From NCBI GenBank assembly GCA_023390175.1, contig JAEWDK010000006.1, positions 434,001 to 498,000 on the forward strand: a DNA stretch of 64,000 nucleotides, given 5' to 3'. The notes beneath the pieces are model-generated. The model saw nothing but the letters and a program-made list of their open reading frames with translations, was not told the DNA's origin and did not search any database. The stretch's first letter is position 1, and the number at the start of each line of letters is the position of its first letter. The translations under genes and the position numbers were made by a program. Shown here piece by piece: positions 17,053 through 25,824 of the stretch. Origin of the DNA: Bacillota bacterium. Its GTDB lineage: Bacteria > Bacillota > Clostridia > Oscillospirales > Acutalibacteraceae.

Positions 17053-18333
17053 TTAAGCATTATTTTGAGCGTTCAGCTTTTCTCGTGCAACCGCAAGCAT
17101 CAGTTTGATTCTGTTTTCCTGATTTACGCGTGTGGCGCTTGGGTCATAGTCAATCGGCACGATATTGGAACGCTCGTCAACCGCTTTAATGCGGTGAATC
17201 ATTCCCTTGCCGCAGATATGGTTCGGCAGGCAGCCGAAAGGCTGTGTGCAGACAATGTTTTCATATCCCTGCTCCACCAGTTCCAGCATTTCAGCGGTGA
17301 GCAGCCAGCCTTCTCCCATTTTGTTCCCGTAGCCGATAACGCCCTTTACAAGGCCTTTTGTTTTGGCGTAGGTGGTGGGGGGCAGGAACCGGGGTTCTGT
17401 TTTTACCGCTTCAATCAAAATATTCTGCATTTTGAGCAGATAATCCATCAGCGCGGTCACTATGGCGAATTTTGCCGGATTTCCGCCGTAAAGCTTAATA
17501 TCCTCCAGACGGTTATCCACTTTAAACAGTGCAAAATTCAGAATGCCCGGTACGTTGACCTCGCAATCCTGTTCCCGCAGGAAGTCCTCCAGATGGTTGT
17601 TGCCGAGTGCGGCGTATTTCACGTAAATTTCGCCCACAACGCCGACCTTGATTTTGGGCACCTTGTTCACCGGGATCTTTGCAAAGTCCTTTACGATTTG
17701 ATTCAGAATCTGAGTGAGCTCTTTGAGTGAAAGCCCCTTGCCGTGATTAAACTGTTCCGTAAGGTCGTTGACCCACTGATCCACCGCTTTGCTGCTTTCG
17801 CCCTTGTGAACTTCATACGCTTCCGTTTGGTTATACAGCATCATCAGCACATCGCCGTAAACCAGCGCAGCAATAAATTTGCGCAGCATCGGCAGGGTGA
17901 TTTTGAACCCGGGGTTGCTTTCCAACCCCGACATGTTCAGCGAGACAACCGGTATTTTTTCCAGCCCGGCCTTTTTCAGCGCTTTTCTCAGCAGGTGAAT
18001 ATAATTTGAAGCGCGGCATCCGCCGCCCGTCTGGGTAATAATCAGCGCAGTCCGGTCAAGGTCGTACTTGCCCGAATGCAGCGCGTCGATAAACTGGCCG
18101 ATTACCAGCAGCGCCGGGTAGCATGTGTCGTTGTGCACATACTTCAGCCCCTCCTGCACCACACCCGGGCCGTCGTTTGTCAAAAGCTCAACATGGTAGC
18201 CGCAGTTGTTCAGCACGTTGACAATCAGCTGAAAATGAATCGGAGCCATCGACGGGCAGAGGATGGTGTATTCTTTTTTCATTTCCTTTGTAAACAGCAG
18301 CCGCCCGTTGCTGCTGAATTTCAGTTCCGCCAT
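17053..18333 (-). CDS. 2-hydroxyacyl-CoA dehydratase-like iron-sulfur protein
   Basis: 426 residues, HgdB/BcrC-like. Cysteine motifs NDTCYPALL, TQTGGGCRASNY and CTQPFGCLPNHICGKG are probable 4Fe-4S ligands. Starts with GAGG 8 bases before the ATG, 10 bases after the activase gene. In many Clostridia these two proteins are parts of one very large polypeptide of about 1,400 residues; here they are separate genes. True substrate unknown. An enzyme of amino-acid fermentation is less likely, because genuine HgdA/HgdB subunits and a CoA-transferase are absent. Confidence 0.85.
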   Translation of the reverse strand: MAELKFSSNGRLLFTKEMKKEYTILCPSMAPIHFQLIVNVLNNCGYHVELLTNDGPGVVQEGLKYVHNDTCYPALLVIGQFIDALHSGKYDLDRTALIITQTGGGCRASNYIHLLRKALKKAGLEKIPVVSLNMSGLESNPGFKITLPMLRKFIAALVYGDVLMMLYNQTEAYEVHKGESSKAVDQWVNDLTEQFNHGKGLSLKELTQILNQIVKDFAKIPVNKVPKIKVGVVGEIYVKYAALGNNHLEDFLREQDCEVNVPGILNFALFKVDNRLEDIKLYGGNPAKFAIVTALMDYLLKMQNILIEAVKTEPRFLPPTTYAKTKGLVKGVIGYGNKMGEGWLLTAEMLELVEQGYENIVCTQPFGCLPNHICGKGMIHRIKAVDERSNIVPIDYDPSATRVNQENRIKLMLAVAREKLNAQNNA

Positions 18334-18343
18334 ACAGTGTACC

Positions 18344-21238
18344 TCATCCTTCCAGTGCGGCGAACAGGCTGCGAAGCCTGATTTTTACCGCGCCCAGATT
18401 TGTAATTTCATCAATTTTTATTTGCGTATATATTTTATCGTTCTTTTCCAAAATGCTGCGCACTTCATCGGTGGTAATCGCGTCAACGCCGCACCCGAAC
18501 GAAACAAGCTGCACCAGGTTCATATTCGGCTTGTCGCCAATATATTCCGCCGCTGCGTACAGCCGCGAATGGTAAGTCCACTGGTTCAGCACGGCGGTCG
18601 GAAAGTGCTTGACCTTACTGCTGATTACATCTTCCGAAATCACCGCGGCGCCAAGGCTGGCAATCAGCTTGTCAATTCCGTGGTTAATTTCCGGGTCAAG
18701 GTGGTACGGCCTGCCGCTTAATACAATAATCTGCTTGTTCTGCTTTTCCGCCTCTGCGATGATTTCATCGCCCTTTGTACGGATTTTCGCAAAATAGCTG
18801 TCGTACTCGGCATACGCGGCGTTTGCCGCTTTTTTTATTTCAATCAGCGAAATCCCTTCAAAGTATTTTCCGAGGATGCCGTGCATTTTAATCGGGAAAT
18901 CGTGCTTGCGGTGGATACCAACATAATCATGGATAAAATTGCAACCCTTTAAGGCACTCATATTTGCGGAAATAACTTCCGGGTAATAAGCGACCACGGG
19001 GCAGTTGTAGTGATTGTCGCCAAGCCCTTCATCAAAGTTATAGGTCATGCAGGGGTAGAAAATATTCTTGATTCCCTCTTCAACCAGCGCCAGAACATGC
19101 CCGTGCATCAGTTTTGCAGGGAAACAGACGGTGTCGGAGGGGATTGTGCTCTGCCCGTTCAGGTACAGCTCCCTGCTCGACAGAGGCGACAGTACAACCT
19201 CAAATCCCAAACGGGTAAAGAATGTGTGCCAGAACGGCAGCAGCTCAAACATGTTCAGCCCCATCGGAATACCGATTTTGCCCCGCTTGCCGTCAACCGG
19301 CGCATAGGAGCGGAGCAGCTGGGACTTGTAGTCGTACAGGTTCAGTTCGCCGTTGGAGGAACGTTTTGTCACGGGCTTTTCACAGCGGTTTCCTCCGATG
19401 AACCGGCGGTTTCCACCGAATATATTGATGGTCAGGCGGCAGTTGTTGCTGCACAGCCCGCAGGAGGTAACCTTCACTTCGTGTTTGAAGTTTTCCAGCT
19501 CTTCCTGCTTTACAATGCTGCTTTCCCCGGTGGATTTTCTCATGGCGTAGATTGCCGCGCCGTAAGCACCCATCAGGCCGGAAATGTCGGGGCGCAGAAC
19601 ATGAACGCCCAGCTCGTTTTCAAACACGCGCAGCACCGCGTTATTCAGGAAGGTACCGCCCTGCACAACAATGTTGCGGCCAAGCTCTTCGGCGGAAGCG
19701 GCGCGGATTACCTTGTAAATTGCGTTTTTTACTACGCTGACGGAAAGGCCGGCGGAAATATCCTCGGTGGTCGCGCCGTCCTTCTGTGCCTGCTTTACCT
19801 GTGAGTTCATGAACACCGTGCAGCGCGAACCTAAATCGACCGGGTGCTTTGCGAACAGACCCATTTTTGCAAAATCGGCAATTTCATAGCCGAGCGTGTT
19901 GGCAAAGGTCTGCAGGAACGAACCGCAGCCGGAAGAGCAGGCTTCATTTAAGAAAATATTGTCAATCGCGCCGTTGCGAATTTTAAAGCATTTCATGTCC
20001 TGCCCGCCGATGTCGATTACAAAGTCAACATTGGGCAGAAAGCGCTTTGCCGCAGTGAAGTGCGCAATGGTTTCCACAATGCCGAAATCAATGCTGAACG
20101 CGTTTTTCAAAAGTTCCTCGCCGTAACCCGTTACTGCGCCTGCGGCAATATGTAACTGCGGATATTTGCGATACAAATCGAGCAAATATTCCTGGATGAT
20201 TGGCACCGGATTACCGGAGTTGCTTTTATAAATCGAGTTTAAAACTTCTCCGTCCTTCCCAATCAGCAAAGCCTTTACCGTAGTCGAGCCGGCGTCGATT
20301 CCAAGGAAAACGTCGCCGGTGTAATGTTCGGCGTCGCCTTTGGGCACTTGGCACGACGCGTGGCGCTTTGTAAACGCATCGTATTCCGCCTCGTCTTTAA
20401 ACAGCGGCGGAATGGAAAGAAAATTCGAGGTGGTTCCGTAATCATGAATGCTTTTCAGCGCAGTTTCAATGTCAATTTCAGTGTCGCTGCTGAACGCGGC
20501 GCCCATTGCGACGTAGTACAGCGAATTTTCCGGGCAGATACCCTCCACATGAAGCGCCTGGTCAAAGCTGCAGCGAAGCTGTGACAAAAAGGTGAGCGGC
20601 CCGCCAAGGTAAATCACCTTTCCGCCGATTTTCCGGCCCTGTGCAAGCCCGGCAATGGTTTGGTTGGCAACGGCGGCAAAAATACTGGCCGAAATGTCGC
20701 TTTTTCGCGCACCCTGATTCAACAGCGGCTGAATGTCGGACTTTGCGAACACGCCGCAGCGGGAAGCGATTGTGTAAATCTTTTCATACTGCTCGGCAAG
20801 CACGTTCATTTCATCCAAAGAAATCTTCAGCAGGGTTGCCATTTGGTCAATGAATGCGCCCGTGCCGCCCGCGCAGGAACCGTTCATGCGCACCTCGGTG
20901 CCGCCGGACAGAAACAGGATTTTTGCATCCTCGCCGCCAAGCTCGATAATCACGTCGGTATCCGGAATCAGCTTTCCCACGGCAACACGCGTGGCGTAAA
21001 CCTCCTGAATAAACGGCAGGCTGCAGGTTTGTGAAATCCCCATACCGGCAGAGCCGGAAACGGTCAGCCGGGCGTTTTGCCCGCCAAGAATTTCCTGCTT
21101 TATTTTTGTAAGGAGTTCCGCCATTTTTTGTGTGATCTGGGAAAAATGCCGTTCGTAGGATTTATATACAATTTGGTCGCTGTCATCCAGTACCACGCAT
21201 TTTATTGTTGTGGAGCCTACATCTAAACCGATTTTCAT
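18344..21238 (-). CDS. Tandem activase (two ASKHA domains) with DUF2229-like domain
   Basis: 964 residues from the ATG at 21238 (MKIGLDVGSTTIK). First BadF/HgdC-type ATPase domain (1-260) with IELGGEDAKI, the Cys in NGSCAGGTGAF and the Cys in ASRCGVFAKSDI. Second (about 310-580) with LGIDAGSTTVK, IGGQDMKCF, EACSSGCGSF and GSRCTVFMNSQ. In HgdC these cysteines hold a 4Fe-4S cluster at the dimer interface; here the fused pair could form such a dimer in one chain. Then a Cys-rich SCGLCSNNCRL link and a DUF2229 region. Probably an ATP-driven electron donor for the next gene product. Confidence 0.88.
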   Translation of the reverse strand: MKIGLDVGSTTIKCVVLDDSDQIVYKSYERHFSQITQKMAELLTKIKQEILGGQNARLTVSGSAGMGISQTCSLPFIQEVYATRVAVGKLIPDTDVIIELGGEDAKILFLSGGTEVRMNGSCAGGTGAFIDQMATLLKISLDEMNVLAEQYEKIYTIASRCGVFAKSDIQPLLNQGARKSDISASIFAAVANQTIAGLAQGRKIGGKVIYLGGPLTFLSQLRCSFDQALHVEGICPENSLYYVAMGAAFSSDTEIDIETALKSIHDYGTTSNFLSIPPLFKDEAEYDAFTKRHASCQVPKGDAEHYTGDVFLGIDAGSTTVKALLIGKDGEVLNSIYKSNSGNPVPIIQEYLLDLYRKYPQLHIAAGAVTGYGEELLKNAFSIDFGIVETIAHFTAAKRFLPNVDFVIDIGGQDMKCFKIRNGAIDNIFLNEACSSGCGSFLQTFANTLGYEIADFAKMGLFAKHPVDLGSRCTVFMNSQVKQAQKDGATTEDISAGLSVSVVKNAIYKVIRAASAEELGRNIVVQGGTFLNNAVLRVFENELGVHVLRPDISGLMGAYGAAIYAMRKSTGESSIVKQEELENFKHEVKVTSCGLCSNNCRLTINIFGGNRRFIGGNRCEKPVTKRSSNGELNLYDYKSQLLRSYAPVDGKRGKIGIPMGLNMFELLPFWHTFFTRLGFEVVLSPLSSRELYLNGQSTIPSDTVCFPAKLMHGHVLALVEEGIKNIFYPCMTYNFDEGLGDNHYNCPVVAYYPEVISANMSALKGCNFIHDYVGIHRKHDFPIKMHGILGKYFEGISLIEIKKAANAAYAEYDSYFAKIRTKGDEIIAEAEKQNKQIIVLSGRPYHLDPEINHGIDKLIASLGAAVISEDVISSKVKHFPTAVLNQWTYHSRLYAAAEYIGDKPNMNLVQLVSFGCGVDAITTDEVRSILEKNDKIYTQIKIDEITNLGAVKIRLRSLFAALEG

Positions 21239-21408
21239 AAAAAAAATACCGCCGTCTCTTTCTAAATATTCCATCACGATAATAAAACATTATAGCCCGG
21301 TTTTTTACAGATTGTCAAGTATTCTACTATTAAAAAACAGTTGCTATATATTGTTATTCACACAGATAGATGATAAAATAAGAAGCAAATATAATATGGG
21401 GTGATTTA

Positions 21409-22479
21409 ATGCTGCTCAATAATCTGATCGATCTTGATCAACTGGCACTCAGTGAAATAGACGAGCTGATTAAACTTGCGAACACAATCAAAAGCAACCC
21501 GTGGGCGTACCGTGAGTCCTGCCGCGGTAAAATTATGGCAACTCTTTTTTACGAGCCGTCCACCAGAACGAAAATGTCTTTTCAAACCGCAATGTACCGC
21601 CTTGGCGGCGAGGTAATCGGTTTTGACAATCCCGAAAATTCCTCTGTTTCCAAAGGGGAAAGCCTGAAAGACACCATTACTGTGGTAAGCGGCTATGCCG
21701 ACCTGATTGTAATGCGCAACCCCATGGAAGGCGCGGCGACAGCGGCGACGCTTTACTCGAAATCCCCCATAATCAACGCGGGCGATGGTGGGCATCTGCA
21801 CCCGACGCAGACGCTTACTGACCTCGTAACGCTTTACAATGAAAAGGGGCGGCTTGACCACCTGTGCGTCGGCTTGTGCGGCGACCTGAAAAACGGCCGC
21901 ACTGTTCACTCGCTGATTAAAACGATGACACGCTACAAGGACAATTCCTTTGTACTTATTTCCACCCCGGAGCTTGCTCTCCCGCAGTATGTAAAGGATA
22001 TCATGGATGCCGCGGGATGCCGTTACACCGAGCTTGCAAGCCTAAACGATGCAATGCCGATGCTTGACGTGCTGTACATGACCCGTATTCAGAAGGAACG
22101 CTTTGCAAGCGAAAAACAGTATGAGGAGCAGAAAGGAATTTTTGTATTGGATTCCTCAAAGCTCATTCGTGCCAAAAAGGATTTAAAAATTCTGCACCCG
22201 CTGCCGCGTGTGGATGAAATTACTGTGGATGTTGACGATGACGAACGCGCAACTTATTTTGACCAGACGGTTTATGGCATGTATGCGCGTATGGCGCTGA
22301 TTTTAACCATCTTCCAAAACGCTGTCTTCCCGAAGAAAAAAACGCTTCGTTCCACCCATCCCTGCAAATGCTCCAATCCGAAATGCATTACGCACACGGA
22401 GCAGTACCTTCCCGACCTATTTACAGAAGCAGGTGATATGCTTGAATGCAGATATTGTGACGGACGAACCCTTATCTGA
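21409..22479 (+). CDS. pyrB: Aspartate carbamoyltransferase with C-terminal PyrI-like zinc tail
   Basis: 356 residues; catalytic chains are usually 300-310. Makes carbamoyl-aspartate in pyrimidine synthesis. Catalytic motifs FYEPSTRTKMSF, the HLHPTQTLTD segment and HPLPRVDEI are intact. The extra 46 residues hold C321-x4-C326-x20-C347-x2-C350 within a context CSNPKCITHTE...LECRYCDG, which matches the zinc domain of the regulatory chain PyrI; the nucleotide-binding PyrI domain is missing. RBS GGGGTG. The next gene starts inside its 3' end. No pyr attenuator was seen. Confidence 0.95.
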   Translation: MLLNNLIDLDQLALSEIDELIKLANTIKSNPWAYRESCRGKIMATLFYEPSTRTKMSFQTAMYRLGGEVIGFDNPENSSVSKGESLKDTITVVSGYADLIVMRNPMEGAATAATLYSKSPIINAGDGGHLHPTQTLTDLVTLYNEKGRLDHLCVGLCGDLKNGRTVHSLIKTMTRYKDNSFVLISTPELALPQYVKDIMDAAGCRYTELASLNDAMPMLDVLYMTRIQKERFASEKQYEEQKGIFVLDSSKLIRAKKDLKILHPLPRVDEITVDVDDDERATYFDQTVYGMYARMALILTIFQNAVFPKKKTLRSTHPCKCSNPKCITHTEQYLPDLFTEAGDMLECRYCDGRTLI

Positions 22480-23050
22480 GCAAAAACTCGTTTTGGTGCT
22501 GTTCGGTTCCCCGCGGAAAAACGGTTTTACCGCCAGGTTGCTGGACGAGTTCCTGACACCGCTGAAAGGCGCGGCCGAGATCAGAGTCATCGATTCCTAC
22601 GAGTATGGAATCGGGCCCTGTACGGCGTGTGACCTCTGTACCCGCGCGGAAGATTGTTCCCAGCGCGATTTTGACGAGCTTGACGCCCTGTTCCGCCGCG
22701 CGGATGTGATCGTTGTCGCCACCCCGGTTTACAACCTCAGCTTTCCGGCTCCGCTCAAGGCGATTGTTGACCGTACGCAGCGCTACTTTGCCGCACGTTT
22801 TTCCATCGGTGTGAATCCGCCGATTGCAAAACATAAAACTGCTGTTCTGCTCGTTACAAGCGGTTCGCAAAATCCGGACGGCGCCCACATCATTTCGCGC
22901 CAGCTCAGAATGGTTTTTTCGGTGATGAATACCTCGCTTGACAACGAGGTGGTATGGCCCAATACCGACCTGAACGATGGGGAAACGACGTTTGAAAAGG
23001 CGCGCGGGCAGGCGCGCAACCTGGCGCTTGCCATCAAATGTGAATTGTGA
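22433..23050 (+). CDS. Flavodoxin-like NAD(P)H-dependent FMN reductase
   Basis: About 205 residues; start uncertain. GTG at 22433 is the listed start and puts the first 47 bases inside pyrB; the conserved fold begins about residue 18 (LVLVLFGSPRKNG). FMN phosphate loop GSPRKNGFTARLL, then CTACDLCTRAEDC, a ferredoxin-like Cys patch seen in clostridial iron-sulfur flavoproteins, and TPVYNLSFPAPLKAIVDR. Likely a cytoplasmic redox enzyme; role in pyrimidine synthesis not shown. Confidence 0.85.
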   Translation: MICLNADIVTDEPLSEQKLVLVLFGSPRKNGFTARLLDEFLTPLKGAAEIRVIDSYEYGIGPCTACDLCTRAEDCSQRDFDELDALFRRADVIVVATPVYNLSFPAPLKAIVDRTQRYFAARFSIGVNPPIAKHKTAVLLVTSGSQNPDGAHIISRQLRMVFSVMNTSLDNEVVWPNTDLNDGETTFEKARGQARNLALAIKCEL

Positions 23051-23056
23051 TATGAT
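23028..23056 (+). promoter_or_regulatory. Promoter for yebC
   Basis: TTGCCA (23028-23033), 17-base spacer, TATGAT (23051-23056), about 35 bases before the start codon. The -35 box lies inside the end of the preceding gene. Confidence 0.5.
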
Positions 23057-23090
23057 AAAGTGTAGCATTATTATTTGGGAGGACTAAAAT

Positions 23091-23837
23091 ATGTCAGGCC
23101 ATTCAAAATGGAATAATATCAAGCGTAAGAAAGAAAAAACCGACGGAGCAAAAGCAAAAGTATTTACCAAAATCGGCCGTGAACTTGCCGTAGCGGTAAA
23201 AGAAGGCGGCGGACCGGACCCAAACGCCAACTCAAAACTGAAGGACTGCATTGCCAAAGCGAAAGCAGCCAATGTGCCGAATGAAAATATTGAACGTATT
23301 ATTAAAAAGGCAGCCGGCGACGGCGATGATACCAAATATGAAAATATTATATATGAAGGATACGGCCCGAACGGAGTCGCAGTCATTGTGGAAACCCTGA
23401 CGGACAACCGCAACCGTACCGCCGGCGATGTGCGCCATTATTTTGACAAAAATGGCGGGAACCTCGGTACCAGCGGCTGCGTGTCCTTTATGTTTGCCAA
23501 AAAAGGCGTCATCATTATTGAAAAAGAAGGACTCGAAGAAGACAAAGTCATGGAAGACTGCCTTGAAGCCGGCGCTTCCGATTTCCAGGCCGATGAAGAC
23601 GTGTTCGAAATTTACACCGAACCGGATGATTTCAGCGGCGTACTCGATGATTTGGAAAAGAAGGGCTATGAATTTGTTTCCGCCGAAGTCGAAATGGTAC
23701 CGAATACTTACACCGCATTGACCGACGAAGAATCAATTACCAAGATGCAGCGCCTGCTGGACGCCCTTGATGATAACGACGACGTGCAAAATGTTTGGAA
23801 CAACTGGGATAATCCGGATTCGGATGACGAAGAATAA
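23091..23837 (+). CDS. yebC: YebC/PmpR family regulatory or translation factor
   Basis: 248 residues, normal length. N-terminal MSGHSKWNNIKRKKEKTDGAK is the family signature, followed by GYGPNGVAVIVETLTDNRNRT and GGNLGTSGCVSFMF. YebC was first described as a transcription regulator; later work places YebC2-type members at the ribosome, easing synthesis of proline-rich stretches. Which applies here cannot be told from sequence. RBS GGGAGGACTAAAAT. Confidence 0.95.
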   Translation: MSGHSKWNNIKRKKEKTDGAKAKVFTKIGRELAVAVKEGGGPDPNANSKLKDCIAKAKAANVPNENIERIIKKAAGDGDDTKYENIIYEGYGPNGVAVIVETLTDNRNRTAGDVRHYFDKNGGNLGTSGCVSFMFAKKGVIIIEKEGLEEDKVMEDCLEAGASDFQADEDVFEIYTEPDDFSGVLDDLEKKGYEFVSAEVEMVPNTYTALTDEESITKMQRLLDALDDNDDVQNVWNNWDNPDSDDEE

Positions 23838-23878
23838 TAGCAGAATTTCCCATATTGTACGAAACTGGAGGAAGCAAC

Positions 23879-25600
23879 ATGACCGGCTTTGACAATCTGT
23901 GCATGAACTGTATGTCCGACACAGCAGGCAAAACTGAATGCCCGAACTGCGGCTTCCGCTCTGCCGAGCCTCAAATCGGCCATGCGCTTCCATACAGGAC
24001 AAATCTGCAAAAGCGGTATCTGGTCGGGCGTGCCAAACAGAGCAACGGCGAAGGAATTACTTACATCGGCTACGACACGGTTCTGAATATTCCGATTGAG
24101 CTGCGCGAATTTTTCCCGGAAACCCTGTGTGAACGCGCCGGCGACAATGCAGATGTCCGTGTGCTTGGCGGCAGCGAAATCATTTTTGAGGAATGCCGGG
24201 CCAGCTTTTTGAATTATTCAAGGGAAATAGCCCATATGCGCGAACTTTCCGCGATTGTTCAAATCTATGATATTTTTGAAGAAAATCATACCGCGTACAC
24301 GGTTTCGGAGTGGAACGAAAGTATTACGCTGCGTTATTTCGTTGAACGCAGCGGCGGAAGCCTTAGCTGGAACGCTGCGCGGCAGCTTTTCATGCCCGTG
24401 CTTTCCGCTCTTAGCGCGATTCATGCCGCCGGAATCCGGCACCTTGGCATTTCGCCGGATACCCTGCACATCATGAAGGATGGCCGAATGAAGCTCGGCG
24501 GGTTCTGCATCAGCGCTGTGCGCCGCATGGACACCGACCTTCCGCCGGATATGGTTCCCGGCTGTGCGGCCATTGAGCAGTATGTAATGGACTATGTGCC
24601 GAACGAGGCTACGGATGTTTATGGGTTTGCCGCTTCCCTGTTCTTTACATTGACAGGCACGATGCCGCAGGACGCGTTAAAGCGCCGCACTGATTCGCGG
24701 CTGCTGATTCCGACGAGCATTATGCGCAGCTTGCCGCCCCATGTGGTAACGGCAATGGCTAATTCGCTTCAGGTTTCACCGGACAAACGCACGCCCACCT
24801 TTGAACGTCTGCGTGCGGAGCTTTCCGCCGCGCCGACTGTTACGGCAGCCCTGGAGGAAACGCAGCGGCTGGAGCATATCGAGCCTAAGTATTCTCCCGA
24901 GCCAAAGGAACGGGGGGAGAAAAAGGGTGTGCCGAATTTTGTCTGGGTGATTCTTTCGTGTGTGCTGGCGCTGATCGTATTTACGGTGGTCGGAATTATT
25001 TGGATTTCCAATACAAATGATGTCGGCGCTGCCGCATCCGCTTCTCAGGCGTCTCAGGTGAGTTCCGCAGCCGACAGCGCAGCGTACAGTCTGCTGGCAT
25101 CCGCGGAGTCTTCCGACCCCAACATGATTGCCGCGCCGGATCTGACCGGAAAGAATTTTGAGGATTTAAAGAATGCTTCTTCTTCCTCGTCGGACAATCA
25201 GGATTATCAGGTTTTGCTTTCCACAAAACAATTCAGCGATACCGTTCCGGAAGGCTGCATTATTTCCCAGTCCCCCACGGCAGGTACCAAAATGGCCAAA
25301 GGGGCGGAAATAGTAGTGATTGTCAGCGAGGGCGCTGCCGTGCGCACGCTGCCGCCCATTGCGGGGAAAACGCTTGCACAGGCTTCGGAAGCGGTAACAT
25401 CGGCCGGATTTATTCCAACAAAAACGGAGGAGTACAGCAGCACGGTTGCCGCAGGGGTAGCGATTGGCTATCAGAATGTAAAGGAAGGCAGCCAGATGGC
25501 GTATGGCTCCCAGGTAGTCATGGTCATAAGCAAAGGCCCCGAACCGAGCTTTTCCTCGAATGCAGCAGTTTCTCAGGCTTCCTCGGCGGCCCAACAATAA
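23879..25600 (+). CDS. Zinc-ribbon pseudokinase with membrane anchor and PASTA domains
   Basis: 573 residues from ATG 23879 (GGAGG upstream). Zinc ribbon C8-x2-C11...C21-x2-C24; a kinase-like fold (about 45-330); a membrane helix near 350 (FVWVILSCVLALIVFTVVG); a Ser-rich linker; two PASTA repeats (about 420-555). Kinase active-site residues are replaced: the VAIK position reads IELR (Arg76), HRD reads HLG and DFG reads GFC. The protein keeps the PrkC/Stk layout with outside PASTA domains that could sense cell-wall fragments, but is probably not catalytic. It may act as a scaffold or ATP-free switch. Confidence 0.85.
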   Translation: MTGFDNLCMNCMSDTAGKTECPNCGFRSAEPQIGHALPYRTNLQKRYLVGRAKQSNGEGITYIGYDTVLNIPIELREFFPETLCERAGDNADVRVLGGSEIIFEECRASFLNYSREIAHMRELSAIVQIYDIFEENHTAYTVSEWNESITLRYFVERSGGSLSWNAARQLFMPVLSALSAIHAAGIRHLGISPDTLHIMKDGRMKLGGFCISAVRRMDTDLPPDMVPGCAAIEQYVMDYVPNEATDVYGFAASLFFTLTGTMPQDALKRRTDSRLLIPTSIMRSLPPHVVTAMANSLQVSPDKRTPTFERLRAELSAAPTVTAALEETQRLEHIEPKYSPEPKERGEKKGVPNFVWVILSCVLALIVFTVVGIIWISNTNDVGAAASASQASQVSSAADSAAYSLLASAESSDPNMIAAPDLTGKNFEDLKNASSSSSDNQDYQVLLSTKQFSDTVPEGCIISQSPTAGTKMAKGAEIVVIVSEGAAVRTLPPIAGKTLAQASEAVTSAGFIPTKTEEYSSTVAAGVAIGYQNVKEGSQMAYGSQVVMVISKGPEPSFSSNAAVSQASSAAQQ

Positions 25601-25608
25601 AACAAAGC

Positions 25609-25646
25609 AGCGATCCGGAGCAAATTTTATTCCGGATCGCTTTTTT
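25609..25646 (+). terminator. Rho-independent terminator
   Basis: AGCGATCCGGA pairs perfectly with TCCGGATCGCT, followed by TTTTTT. Ends the pseudokinase gene. Confidence 0.93.
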
Positions 25647-25824
25647 ATGGCAAAAATAAAGTATAAAAGTTAAGAAAAAAGCGTATATTTTACAAATTTC
25701 TACCTTATTTACATAAATTAGATAAATTATTTAAAAAATGCTGGAAATAGCAAGAAAAATATATTATAATAAAAAATATCAATCTGGATGATTTTTATTT
25801 AAATATGTTTGTGGAGGCATCACG

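Noticed and set aside
17023..17730. 235-residue plus-strand open frame
   Set aside because: Overlaps the dehydratase-like gene fully and has no support of its own.
19010..19804. 264-residue plus-strand open frame
   Set aside because: It is the opposite-strand shadow of the tandem activase gene; no ribosome site or family match.
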